DNA of 64,000 bases. It comes from Roseburia sp. Lineage in GTDB: Bacteria > Bacillota > Clostridia > Lachnospirales > Lachnospiraceae. Both the position numbers and the translations under genes were made by a program. The DNA is taken from NCBI GenBank assembly GCA_017937095.1, contig JAGBEG010000010.1:682001-746000 (forward strand), in the 5' to 3' direction. The notes under the pieces are model-generated. The model was given only the letters and a program-made list of their open reading frames with translations. It did not search any database and was not told the origin of the DNA. Positions 1 through 8,928 of the stretch are shown here, one piece after another (the first letter of the stretch is position 1; the number at the start of each line of letters is the position of its first letter).

Positions 1-95
1 CACATCCGGTAGAGATCTTCATCGTTGATAAAACGCTCCATCGCGCCATCGACATCACATCCCCAACTTTTTAGTTCCTCCAGCAATGTACTCAT
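1..95 (-). CDS. Hpt (histidine phosphotransfer) domain protein, 3' part outside window
   Basis: Only the N-terminal ~31 residues are visible (MSTLLEELKSWGCDVD, then MERFINDEDLYRM). This looks like the first helix of an Hpt domain, which passes phosphate between histidine kinases and response regulators. The start overlaps the stop of the upstream two-REC regulator by four bases (ATGA), so the two are probably translationally coupled and act in one phosphorelay. The phosphorylated histidine would lie beyond the window edge, so the call rests on the N-terminal pattern and the neighbour. Confidence 0.6.
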   Translation of the reverse strand, partial: MSTLLEELKSWGCDVDGAMERFINDEDLYRM

Positions 96-2692
96 ATCTT
101 CTCACCTTCCAGTCCTTTCTCTCCGGCAGTCACAACCTGTCCCATAAGCCTGCCGAGCCCTATGACGTGCTCCACCCTGCGAAATGCGATTTCCGGCACG
201 AACGGCTTCACAATGTAGTCCTCCGCCCCGAGTTCCAAGGTCTGAAGCTGCCGTCCCGTCGTGTCATCCGCCGTTATGACGATCACAGGAATCCCCGCAA
301 TTGCGGAATCCTTTGACTTTCTCTCAAGAAACGTCAGACCGTCCATCACAGGCATCCTTAAGTCCAGAAGAATCAGCGCTATCTCTCCTGCATGCTCCGC
401 AAGAACCGAAAGCGCCTCCGCCCCGTTCTCAGCCTCAAGTACCTGATAATGTGCCTCTAAGATGCAGCGCAGCGATACCCGGTTCGCCTCCTCATCATCC
501 ACTACAAGAATCGTTCTTACCGCATGTTCTGCCGCGTACAGAGCCTGTCTGTACTTCTGCAGTTCCTGATCCATCTTCTTCTGCTGCGTGATATCGGAAA
601 TCGTTCCGACGATAATATGCTTTCCGCCGACCTTCGTGATATACTTAAGCTTCAGATGAACCCAGATCCATCTGCCGTTCTCAAGCCTGCGCATAAATTC
701 GCACTCCGCCATCTCTCCGGTCTTAATCAGCGTATCAAATGTCTCAAGCAGTTCTTCCCTGCCCTCTTCCTGCACTGCCTCTATGCTGTCCCTGCGCCCG
801 AATGTATTGATATCCCCGTAGCCGAACAAATCATAGTAGGCATTATTGGCGCGGAGAATGCCGATACTCCTGCTCTCCTCATCGTATTCGTAAATTCCGG
901 CTGCATCCAGCATACCGGAAAACATTCCTTCCATCTGCGCCGTGGCAGTCCACAGGCTGTCTCCGGCTGCGTCCATTGCGCGCTCCTGCTCCTTATGTCC
1001 CCTGTCCCTGGAAAATGCGAGCGCTTCATAGTCTTCCACCGGCATCGGTCTGGCAAAATAATAGCCCTGCACATATTCGCAGCCGACGCTGTGCAGAAAA
1101 TCGACCTGTTCCCTGCGCTCTACGCCCTCTGCCACGACCGGGAGATCGAGCCACTTCGCCATTCTGACAACGGACGCAAGGATATTCTCTCCTCTGCCCG
1201 ACTTTTCTGAATCCGAAAGGAACTTCATATCGATTTTTAAAATATCGACCGCGATATCCTTGAGCACATTTAAGGAAGAATAGCCGCTCCCGAAATCATC
1301 CATCAGAATCGAAAAGCCCTCTCTCTGCAGGCGCTCCATCGTCTCCTTGATTGCCTTGGGATTTGTCGTGTACGCACTCTCTGTAAGCTCAAGCTGCAAT
1401 AACTCCCGCGGAATCTGATACTTGTCCGTCAGGCCGCAGATCCATTCCACCAGCTTCGGATTGTACATGCTGACCCTTGAAATATTTACCGAGACAGGCG
1501 CAGGCGTCCTGCCCTCTGCGATCCACTTTGCGATCAGTGCGCAGGTCTTCTCCCATACATAATAATCCAGCTTGATGACAAAACCGTTCCGCTCAAAAAC
1601 AGGTATGAACTCCCCCGGAGAAATCATCTCCCCCGACGGCTTCCTCCAGCGCACCAGCGCCTCCGCCCCGCAGAGCTTATTGTCCTGCAGGCTGTACTTC
1701 GGCTGCAGATAAATCACAAATTCCTCGTCGGCAAGCGCCTTTCGCATATGATTTACGATCTGCTGCTCCCGTACAATGCCGTCCCGCATATCTTCCGTGT
1801 AGAACGCATAGTTATTGATGTAATTGCCCTTGCACTGCTTCGCTGCGAGAAGCGCGCGGTCATACATCCGGTCGACCGGCATCTTTCGTTCCTCTTCCTC
1901 GATCACATACATCCCGACCGTCGGTACGACGTCAAATTCCAGCGCATACTGTCCCAGACGCATCCTCAGATATTTCACAAACTCAATGAGCGCTTCCTCG
2001 CCCGGATACGGCATACAGATTCCGAAAATATCCGCCTCGATCCGCCCGAAGGAAACCTTGCCCGTCTCTCCCGCAAAACGCCGGATCTCATCAGCTATAT
2101 AACACAGCAGACCGTCGCCCGAACTGCTCCCAAAGAAAGAATTGACCAGTTGGAACTTCTCAATATCCATGCGCAAAAGCACGAACTTCTCCGAAGGATT
2201 CCGGTTCAAAGTCGCCCGCGTCGCCTCGAAGAACTTCGTCTTATTGTAGATGCCTGTCAGCATATCATAGTCCGCCCGGTATCTTAACTCCCGGCTTAGC
2301 TGCTGCTCGCTTCTCTCTATGGCATTTCTGAGCCGGAACTGAATGACCGAAGCATCATAAGGCTTGCTGACAAAATCCCACGCTCCAAGCTTTAAGCATT
2401 CCCGCTCCGTATTCACGTCTCCGTCAACAGTTGCAATGATTACCGGAATCCCGCGATAGGACTCTACCTTGCGGTATTCCTCCATAAATTCAAGTCCGCC
2501 CATCTTAGGCATCACAAGATCCAGCAGTATCGCCGCGATCGTATCGAACTCTGTCTGCGCTTCGAGAATCTCCAGCGCCTGCTGCCCGTCCTCCGCCTCT
2601 ATGACCTCATACGTATCTCCCAGTATCTTCCTTAAAGCAATCCGGTCAACCTTTGCGTCATCCGCAATCAATATTTTATTCTTACCCGCCAT
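92..2692 (-). CDS. Two-REC response regulator with degenerate GGDEF, EAL and PAS domains
   Basis: 866 aa cytoplasmic signalling protein. Order: REC1 (about 5-125, acceptor region LLDLVMPKMGG), GGDEF-like domain (about 135-300), EAL domain (about 315-560), PAS with PAC (about 590-715), REC2 (about 735-855, LLDLRMPVMDG). The GGDEF signature is replaced by GRIEADIF, so cyclase activity is probably lost. The EAL domain keeps GAEALVRW, LELTES, DDFGSGYSS and AEGVE, so it is a likely cyclic-di-GMP phosphodiesterase. There is no transmembrane segment. The downstream gene is an overlapping Hpt protein, which could feed phosphate to either REC. The substrate and output are inferred from domain families. 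Confidence 0.9.
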   Translation of the reverse strand: MAGKNKILIADDAKVDRIALRKILGDTYEVIEAEDGQQALEILEAQTEFDTIAAILLDLVMPKMGGLEFMEEYRKVESYRGIPVIIATVDGDVNTERECLKLGAWDFVSKPYDASVIQFRLRNAIERSEQQLSRELRYRADYDMLTGIYNKTKFFEATRATLNRNPSEKFVLLRMDIEKFQLVNSFFGSSSGDGLLCYIADEIRRFAGETGKVSFGRIEADIFGICMPYPGEEALIEFVKYLRMRLGQYALEFDVVPTVGMYVIEEEERKMPVDRMYDRALLAAKQCKGNYINNYAFYTEDMRDGIVREQQIVNHMRKALADEEFVIYLQPKYSLQDNKLCGAEALVRWRKPSGEMISPGEFIPVFERNGFVIKLDYYVWEKTCALIAKWIAEGRTPAPVSVNISRVSMYNPKLVEWICGLTDKYQIPRELLQLELTESAYTTNPKAIKETMERLQREGFSILMDDFGSGYSSLNVLKDIAVDILKIDMKFLSDSEKSGRGENILASVVRMAKWLDLPVVAEGVERREQVDFLHSVGCEYVQGYYFARPMPVEDYEALAFSRDRGHKEQERAMDAAGDSLWTATAQMEGMFSGMLDAAGIYEYDEESRSIGILRANNAYYDLFGYGDINTFGRRDSIEAVQEEGREELLETFDTLIKTGEMAECEFMRRLENGRWIWVHLKLKYITKVGGKHIIVGTISDITQQKKMDQELQKYRQALYAAEHAVRTILVVDDEEANRVSLRCILEAHYQVLEAENGAEALSVLAEHAGEIALILLDLRMPVMDGLTFLERKSKDSAIAGIPVIVITADDTTGRQLQTLELGAEDYIVKPFVPEIAFRRVEHVIGLGRLMGQVVTAGEKGLEGEKI

Positions 2693-2816
2693 GCTTCTAC
2701 TCCAGTTTCCTGTACAATCTAAAATAAAACCGTTTCCTGCTTTCCACTCTTATTTCATCATAGCAAAGTTGCCATTTCTTTTCAATACTGCGCTCAAAAT
2801 TCCTGGTAAAAAAGTC

Positions 2817-4178
2817 CTATTCGCTGATCTTTTTCATTGCCTTTTTGAACTGAAAATAAAACAATATCACCGTAAATGTCACCGCCAGCACGTCTGCGAC
2901 AGGCTCCGCCAAATACACCGCCATGACCTGATCCGAAATCAACTGCGGCAGAAGATAAATAAGCGGAAGAAGCAGGACGAATTTCCGCATCACGGCAACC
3001 ATAATCGAAGCCAGTGCATTTCCCAGTGAAATAAAGGTCATCTGACATGCGATCTGCGCCCCGAAAATTCCCATCGACGCACAGTAGATGCGCAGTGCCC
3101 ACCTCGTATATGCAATCAGCTCGGCGTCGGAGGAGAAAATCATCGCGAACATTTCCGGGAACAACATAATCAGCAGCCATACGATGATACTGTAGCTTAA
3201 GCTCGTAATCAGAAGCAGACGAAACGTCTTCTTCACGCGCTCCTGATTCTTCGCGCCGTAATTGAAGCTTGAAATCGGCTGCGCCCCCTGTCCGAGTCCC
3301 TGCATCGGCAGCATCGAGAACTGCATTGCACTCGATAGGATCGTCATCGCGCCCACCGCGACGTCCCCGCCATACTTTAACAGCGAAGAGTTAAAGCAGA
3401 CGATAATCACACTCTCGCTCGCCTGCATGATAAACGGCGCAAGCCCGAGCGCAAGTCCCGGAAGCACCACCCTCGCCTCAAGCCTTAAATATTTCCTGCG
3501 TATTCTAAGCACCGTCTTTTTTCCTGTCAGAAATGAAATGACCCATACGGTAGAAACTGCCTGCGAAAGCACTGTCGCCACCGCTGCGCCGCGCACGCCC
3601 ATATGAAAGCCGTATATCAGAATCGGATCTAAGACGATATTGCATACCGCGCCGATCAAAACGCTCAACATTCCCGTCTTCGCAAAGCCCTGCGCCGTAA
3701 TAAACGCGTTCATCCCAAGCGTGAGCTGTACGAAGATCGTACCAAACGCATAAATTCCCATATATGCCGCCGCGTAGGAAATCGTATTTTCACTCGCCCC
3801 GAACATAAGAAGCAGCGGTCTGTGGAACAAGACCATGATTACGGTGAGCAGCACAGAAATGATGATCTGCAGGGAAAAACTGTTGCCGAGAATCTTTTCC
3901 GCCTCATCATAGTCTCCCTTCCCCATCGCCATCGACGCGCGCGGCGCGCCTCCGTTGCTCACCAGCGCGGCAAACGCCGTCACAATCATGATGATCGGCA
4001 TACAGACACCCACACCGGTAAGCGCCAGCGCGCCGTCCTCTGGCATATGTCCGATATAGACACGGTCCACCAGATTGTAGAGCAGATTGATAATCTGCGC
4101 CGCAATCGCCGGAACCGACATTTTCCAAAGCAGCTTCCCGATTGGCTCCTTCCCAAGGAAATCATTCTTCTGTTCCAT
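2817..4178 (-). CDS. MATE family multidrug/Na+ exporter
   Basis: About 453 aa, close to the usual MATE length, with about 12 hydrophobic segments. Two MatE repeats are visible: the first begins near PIGKLLWKMSVPAIAAQIINLLYN, written here only as its position (residues about 15-38), and the second begins near VVLPGLALGLAPFIMQ. The family exports cationic compounds from the cytoplasm with Na+ or H+ antiport; the substrate here is unknown. ATG at 4178 (MEQKND) is preferred over the in-frame ATG at 4184 because AAGGGGG stands six bases upstream of it. It is a stand-alone gene with no regulator beside it. Confidence 0.9.
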   Translation of the reverse strand: MEQKNDFLGKEPIGKLLWKMSVPAIAAQIINLLYNLVDRVYIGHMPEDGALALTGVGVCMPIIMIVTAFAALVSNGGAPRASMAMGKGDYDEAEKILGNSFSLQIIISVLLTVIMVLFHRPLLLMFGASENTISYAAAYMGIYAFGTIFVQLTLGMNAFITAQGFAKTGMLSVLIGAVCNIVLDPILIYGFHMGVRGAAVATVLSQAVSTVWVISFLTGKKTVLRIRRKYLRLEARVVLPGLALGLAPFIMQASESVIIVCFNSSLLKYGGDVAVGAMTILSSAMQFSMLPMQGLGQGAQPISSFNYGAKNQERVKKTFRLLLITSLSYSIIVWLLIMLFPEMFAMIFSSDAELIAYTRWALRIYCASMGIFGAQIACQMTFISLGNALASIMVAVMRKFVLLLPLIYLLPQLISDQVMAVYLAEPVADVLAVTFTVILFYFQFKKAMKKISE

Positions 4179-4233
4179 ATGCATCCCCCTTTAGACACTC
4201 TCTTATGTATTGCAACCGCACGCCTCTTTCTTA

Positions 4234-5919
4234 TCACGCAAAAAACATATAAGAAAGATACCTGTCATTAAATCCTGCGTCCATTGCAAGATTTATCTCT
4301 GTTGCCTTCTGTATGATTTCATCCATCCGCGCCGCCGCTTCCCTTCTGTCCGCCAACAGATACTGCTCCGCCCCCGCAAGCGCGCTGTTTCCGAGCATTT
4401 CAACTCTTCCCGCAAACGTTTCCGGGAACATCCCGATGCGGATTGCCTGCTCCACATTCAGATAGCTGCCGAAGCCGCCCGCGACGCAGACCTTCCCGAA
4501 ATCCGCCTTTCCCGCTTTCTCAAGCAGCGTCTCGATGCCTGCCCGGATCGCAGACTTCCCCATCTGAATCTGGCGGATATCCGCCTCCGTGAACCGGAGC
4601 TTTTCTCCGGCAAGCTTAACGCCCTCCGAAAACCATGGTTCCTCAAGCGTTCCGTTCTCATCGACCAGCCCAAGACGTACCAGCTCGCCCATCACATCGA
4701 TGATTCCCGTGCCGCAGAGCCCGACGGGCGCACCTCCTCCAATCGTCTCGCAGACTGCCGTCACAAGACGCGCCTCTCTCCTGCCGCCGCTTTCGCAATT
4801 CCCGTGCAGGTCTCCGGCAGTTTTCCCAGTCTTCTCGTCGTCTGTAAGTTTGAGCGCGATTTTCGCAACAGCCCCCGGCACTCCGGGTACGCCGCATTCG
4901 ATATTTCCTCCCTCGAACACCGGGCCCGCCGCCGCCGAGGTCACGAGAAACCCTTCCCTGCCGCCGATTGCCATTTCCCCGTTCGTCCCGATGTCCAGAA
5001 GAAGATTCGACTCCTCCAGATCCATACCGCTTCCATAGATTCCCGCGACAATATCCGCCCCGACGAACGCCGAGATACCGGGCAGAACCGTCATCCTGGC
5101 ATTCCACGCCGAAAGCCCGGGAAACTCCTTTGCGCTTCCCTCCCAGAGCGAAATATCCTCCGGCGTAAATGGCGCTGCGCCAAGTCCCGCGCAGGATAAG
5201 CCGCGAAGCAGATGACACATGGTCGTATTTCCCGCGATAACGATCTCACTTACCGCCTCCGCCAAAACCCCCGCTTTCTCCGTGAGCCGTCCAAGCAGTT
5301 CTCCGATATCCGCGCAGACGCTCCGCTGCAATGCCTCTCCCGCACCGTCACACGCCGCCTGAATACGTGAAATCACGTCCGCCCCGTAGGCGCGCTGATG
5401 ATTGACTGCGGAAGCAGTGGCAATTCTCCTTCCGTCCGCAAGATCAAGCAGCGAAGCTGCAAGCGTCGTTGTGCCGATATCTACCGCAACGCCATAGCCT
5501 GCGGCCCGCCTTGTCATTCCCGCCGTCTCCGCTGCGGTCTTTTTCTCCGGCTTCGCCGATGTTTCTGCCGCTCCTGTCCCGCTTCCCCGTTTCTTCTCGT
5601 CTTCTATATTTGACGTTTTCCCATCTGTAATTTTGCTGCCGACGAGCACCGCCATTTCCTCTTCTCTCCGGGAAGGCAGTTCGACGGTACATGTTCCCTG
5701 CGGACGCGCTGCGCAGGCAAGCCGGATTCCCTCTGCCAGTTCCTTTTCGGAAAGCAGCCGCTTTTCCTTCTCTGCCGGCTCCGGTGCGCCTTCCAGAAAC
5801 CGCACACGGCATCTGCCGCAATTTCCGCTGCCGCCGCAGGGCGCGTCAATATAGATCTGCCGCTCCCGCAGAATATCAAGCAGACTTTTCCCGTTTTCTG
5901 TCTCAACCCTGATTGTCAT
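4234..5919 (-). CDS. DUF4445 [2Fe-2S] ferredoxin / ASKHA ATPase, corrinoid-activator type
   Basis: 561 aa. The N-terminus is a plant-type [2Fe-2S] domain with the cysteine cluster CGGSGNCGRC and a later Cys in RLACAARPQG. The remainder is an ASKHA-fold domain with glycine-rich phosphate loops GVAVDIGTTTLAASLLDL and NLLLDIGTNGEMAIG. This architecture belongs to RamA/RACo-like reductive activators of corrinoid proteins (family knowledge). No methyltransferase or corrinoid protein gene lies beside it, so its partner is unknown. A variable charged linker (about residues 100-140) separates the domains. Confidence 0.85.
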   Translation of the reverse strand: MTIRVETENGKSLLDILRERQIYIDAPCGGSGNCGRCRVRFLEGAPEPAEKEKRLLSEKELAEGIRLACAARPQGTCTVELPSRREEEMAVLVGSKITDGKTSNIEDEKKRGSGTGAAETSAKPEKKTAAETAGMTRRAAGYGVAVDIGTTTLAASLLDLADGRRIATASAVNHQRAYGADVISRIQAACDGAGEALQRSVCADIGELLGRLTEKAGVLAEAVSEIVIAGNTTMCHLLRGLSCAGLGAAPFTPEDISLWEGSAKEFPGLSAWNARMTVLPGISAFVGADIVAGIYGSGMDLEESNLLLDIGTNGEMAIGGREGFLVTSAAAGPVFEGGNIECGVPGVPGAVAKIALKLTDDEKTGKTAGDLHGNCESGGRREARLVTAVCETIGGGAPVGLCGTGIIDVMGELVRLGLVDENGTLEEPWFSEGVKLAGEKLRFTEADIRQIQMGKSAIRAGIETLLEKAGKADFGKVCVAGGFGSYLNVEQAIRIGMFPETFAGRVEMLGNSALAGAEQYLLADRREAAARMDEIIQKATEINLAMDAGFNDRYLSYMFFA

Positions 5920-5974
5920 AATATATACTCATTCCCTCCACAATCTTTGATAGCTTCCGTATGCCCCGCTCCGG

Positions 5975-6694
5975 CTACCGGAAATCCACGCCTGCCCTCT
6001 GCGCCTGCAATTTCTGATTTTCCCCTTCGATATGATACACCTTTTCGCCTTTTTTAAAAACAGCGCCCGTCTGCTTGAACTGAAACGGCACGTCGTATTT
6101 CACACACTGATTCATCGCGTCAAGCACCCACGCGAAATCACAGACCCTTGCACCCTCTCCCGACTCGCCGCCGCAGATCACGCGCTCAATCTGTCCGCTT
6201 TCCAGATATTTTTCCATCTGGATACGCTCTAACATCGGTTCCAGCAGAACCGCTTTATGCCGGATGGGAAGCGACAGCAATACCGGTATTCTGTCGTCCG
6301 CCCGGCTCTGATTCTCCGCCGAGCACATCACTGTCACATTCTCGTACCCCTCGCCCCAATCCTCAGGCAGCGATACCTTAAATCTGTGAATACGCTTTGT
6401 GACGATCACGAACGAAAGATCGGCGCGCTCCTTTATCATCGCCCACGCATCCTTCCTCCACTCGTCCGCCGCCTTAATAAAGAAATCGGAACTCATGCAC
6501 ACACAGACCGGCTCTTCTCCCGGCATAAGCTTATAGTCTCCCCTGCGGTTCTTCTGCACCGGAAAATCGAACTTCGCTGTCTTTTTTATCCGGGATGCAT
6601 CTTTTCCAAATTCCGCATCCCTGGCGTAAACATAACAGTAATTGCAGCCGGGACTAAGTTTTATGCAGCCGTGCCACGGATTCCATGTGGGCAT
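5975..6694 (-). CDS. DUF5131 (phage Gp37/Gp68-like) family protein
   Basis: 239 aa. It starts MPTWNPWHGC and carries the cysteine cluster CIKLSPGCNYCYVYARD, typical of DUF5131 proteins, which are radical-SAM-like in layout. Further family blocks are VCMSSDFF, FVIVTKR, VICGGESG and PFQFKQ. No biochemical role is established to my knowledge. ATG at 6694 sits ten bases after AAAGGAGG; an in-frame upstream ATG at 6721 has no ribosome site. It is divergent from the exonuclease III gene, so the ~115 bp between 6695 and 6810 holds both promoters. Confidence 0.8.
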   Translation of the reverse strand: MPTWNPWHGCIKLSPGCNYCYVYARDAEFGKDASRIKKTAKFDFPVQKNRRGDYKLMPGEEPVCVCMSSDFFIKAADEWRKDAWAMIKERADLSFVIVTKRIHRFKVSLPEDWGEGYENVTVMCSAENQSRADDRIPVLLSLPIRHKAVLLEPMLERIQMEKYLESGQIERVICGGESGEGARVCDFAWVLDAMNQCVKYDVPFQFKQTGAVFKKGEKVYHIEGENQKLQAQRAGVDFR

Positions 6695-6810
6695 CACAGT
6701 TCCTCCTTTCTCTGGTTTCACTATGATTTTCCTCTTCCCTTTTTCTTATGGAAATGCTATTCTATGAACAATCCAATCAAAACAATCGAAATAAGAAAGG
6801 TACTATTATT

Positions 6811-7566
6811 ATGAAGCTAATCTCATGGAATGTCAACGGACTGCGCGCCTGTATGCAAAAGGGTTTTATGGAATTTTTCACCTCTGCGGATGCAGATTTT
6901 TTCTGTCTTCAGGAGACGAAATTGCAGGAAGGCCAGATTGATTTTGCGCCGGACGGTTATCACGCATACTGGAATTATGCCGAGAAAAAGGGCTACTCCG
7001 GCACTGCGATTTTTACAAAAAAGGAACCTCTCGCGGTAAGTTATGGCATCGGTATACCGGAACATGATATGGAAGGCCGCGTGATTACATTAGAATACGA
7101 AGATTTCTATATGGTGACGTGCTATACGCCCAATTCCCAGAATGAGCTTGCAAGACTTCCCTACCGCATGAAATGGGAAGATGATTTCCGCGCCTACTTA
7201 AAAGCGCTCGATGCGAAAAAGCCGCTGATTCTCTGCGGCGACTTGAATGTTGCGCACAAGGAGATCGATTTGAAAAATCCGAAGACGAACCGGAAGAACG
7301 CCGGTTTCACCGACGAGGAACGCGAGAAAATGACAACACTGCTCGATTCCGGCTTCACCGATACGTTCCGGTATTTCTATCCTGACGCCGAGGGCATCTA
7401 TTCCTGGTGGTCTTACCGCTTTAAGGCGAGAGAGAAGAACGCCGGATGGCGTATCGACTATTTCATCACCTCCTCCGCACTGAATGAAAAGCTTACGGAT
7501 GCAAAAATCCACACGGATGTGTTCGGCTCCGACCACTGCCCCATCGAGCTTACGATCGCGCTTTAA
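6811..7566 (+). CDS. xth: Exodeoxyribonuclease III (AP endonuclease)
   Basis: 251 aa. It begins [14 protein letters not shown], the usual start of exonuclease III/ExoA. Catalytic blocks are visible: FCLQETKLQ (metal-binding Glu), [32 protein letters not shown] and the terminal GSDHCPIEL (catalytic Asp-His). The enzyme cuts 5' of abasic sites and removes 3' blocks in base excision repair. The start at 6811 has AGAAAGG upstream; an in-frame ATG at 6748 would add an unconserved tail. It converges on the GNAT gene with only three bases between the stops and no obvious terminator. Confidence 0.95.
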   Translation: MKLISWNVNGLRACMQKGFMEFFTSADADFFCLQETKLQEGQIDFAPDGYHAYWNYAEKKGYSGTAIFTKKEPLAVSYGIGIPEHDMEGRVITLEYEDFYMVTCYTPNSQNELARLPYRMKWEDDFRAYLKALDAKKPLILCGDLNVAHKEIDLKNPKTNRKNAGFTDEEREKMTTLLDSGFTDTFRYFYPDAEGIYSWWSYRFKAREKNAGWRIDYFITSSALNEKLTDAKIHTDVFGSDHCPIELTIAL

Positions 7567-7569
7567 ATT

Positions 7570-8088
7570 TCACACTTTATATACATAACGGTAGAGAATA
7601 TCCCGTATCGTCTCATATTCTCCCGCCGTAAGGCGCCTTGGATAAGACATGATATCGAGCGGGATTTTCTTGCCCTCCGCGCTCATGGCAGGCTGCACAT
7701 ACTCATATGGGTTGAGGAGAAATCCGTTTCTCTCGTAGAAGCGGATTCTTCGCTCCTGCATCTCCCCGACCGGCGGCTCCGCTTCGAGAATCACCGGAAG
7801 ACCATTCCGCTCCAGAAGCTGCTGTAACAGTTCCGCTCCCAGCCCGCCGTTGCGGTATGTGTGCTTTACGGCAAAGTGTTCTATGAATGTAAATACATCG
7901 AACTCCCATACCGCCAGAAATGCCACGACTTCTTTTCTCTGACGATATCCATAGAGGTGATAATACGGATTATTAAGAACTTCCTCCTGACCCTTACGGT
8001 CTCTTCGCTCATCCACAGGAAAGCTCTCTTCCATAATCTTCCACACTTCCCCAAAATCCTCTGCGGTCAGCCTCTCCAATCTCTGCAT
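7570..8088 (-). CDS. GNAT family N-acetyltransferase
   Basis: 172 aa with the GNAT core: a central strand VVAFLAVWEFDVFTFIEHFAV, then the acetyl-CoA loop TYRNGGLGAELLQ (consensus R-x-x-G-x-G/A), and RRIRFYERNGFLLNPYEY near the C-terminus. The acceptor substrate cannot be told from sequence. ATG follows GTGAGGAAGTA. It is a single gene between exonuclease III and the thiamine cluster. Confidence 0.85.
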   Translation of the reverse strand: MQRLERLTAEDFGEVWKIMEESFPVDERRDRKGQEEVLNNPYYHLYGYRQRKEVVAFLAVWEFDVFTFIEHFAVKHTYRNGGLGAELLQQLLERNGLPVILEAEPPVGEMQERRIRFYERNGFLLNPYEYVQPAMSAEGKKIPLDIMSYPRRLTAGEYETIRDILYRYVYKV

Positions 8089-8209
8089 TACTTCCTCACA
8101 TTCTGCCGCGCAAACGGCGCTACCATTTATCCTAGTCCTTTTTAACCATTAACATTTAAAATAGTATCACAAAACATGCCAAAATGGTAGCCCTTTCTTA
8201 TTACAGGCG

Positions 8210-8920
8210 TCACAGGCGCATCATTCCAGACATGATGCTCGCCCCCTTTGCGCCGCAGGAGAAAATCTCCTGCATCTGCTGTCTGCAGGGCCGCGGCATG
8301 TCCGAAGCGCCTGCTTTGCCCTCCAGATGAATCCCCCCAATGGCATAAATTGGAAGCGATACCGCAGTGCACACGTCCCTCAGAAATGAAGTTCCGCGGG
8401 GCGGCACGCCCCGTTTACAGTCGGTCGCATAAATGTGTCCCGCCACAAGATAGGTCGCGCCAAGCGCTTCTGCTTCCAACGCTTCTTCCACGGAGTGAAC
8501 CGAGCAGCCAAGCATATCATATGCCGGATGTGTTCCCGCTGTTCCCGCTGTTTCTGCTGTTCCCGCTGTTCCTGCTGTTTCCGCTGTCATAAGCGCTCTT
8601 AAGCCAGAAAGTGACAGATGTAATTTATAGTTTCCCGTATACTCCGCCGCCTCGGGGCAGCTATGCAATATACAATCAACGTTATATTCCTTGCAGACGG
8701 CAAGGACCTCCCCGGCAAGCGCCGTATATTCCTCCGGTGCAAGGTCCTTTTCCCGCAGGAGAAGCGCCGCCGGATGCACGGCACAGATGCGCTTAATCTG
8801 CGCAAGGAATCGGTCTTTCCATGCATTTCCATCTTCCGATGTCATTGTCTGCTCCGCCGCGCATAGCTTCCGGTTCGTCACCGCAATGACATCGGAAAAT
8901 GCATATTCTCTCCTATACAT
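8210..8920 (-). CDS. Thiamine phosphate synthase / TenI-like protein
   Basis: 236 aa TIM-barrel protein of the ThiE/TenI family. Visible blocks are DVIAVTNRKLC (N-terminus), LLLREKDL, CSVHSVEEALEAEALGATYLVAGHIYATDCKRG and YAIGGIH. ThiE couples HMP-PP with thiazole phosphate, while TenI is a thiazole tautomerase. The usual ThiE signature DGxHxGQ is replaced by KLHLSLSG, so a TenI-type role is possible. It is the last gene of the thiSG-thiH-thiE set, eight bases after thiH. It contains an inserted Thr-Ala-Gly/Glu repeat just after residue 110. Confidence 0.75.
   Translation of the reverse strand: MYRREYAFSDVIAVTNRKLCAAEQTMTSEDGNAWKDRFLAQIKRICAVHPAALLLREKDLAPEEYTALAGEVLAVCKEYNVDCILHSCPEAAEYTGNYKLHLSLSGLRALMTAETAGTAGTAETAGTAGTHPAYDMLGCSVHSVEEALEAEALGATYLVAGHIYATDCKRGVPPRGTSFLRDVCTAVSLPIYAIGGIHLEGKAGASDMPRPCRQQMQEIFSCGAKGASIMSGMMRL
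8529..8582 (-). repeat. 9-bp tandem repeat inside thiE/tenI
   Basis: About six imperfect copies of the 9-mer GTTCCCGCT (plus strand), with variants TTTCTGCT and TTTCCGCT. It encodes alternating TAG and TAE triplets. The unit is a multiple of three, so gain or loss of a copy keeps the reading frame. Confidence 0.85.
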
Positions 8921-8928
8921 AGTTTCTC

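Noticed and set aside
524-1210. Long plus-strand frame of 228 codons opposite the c-di-GMP regulator
   Set aside because: It is the antisense of a clear multidomain gene, with no ribosome site or domain.
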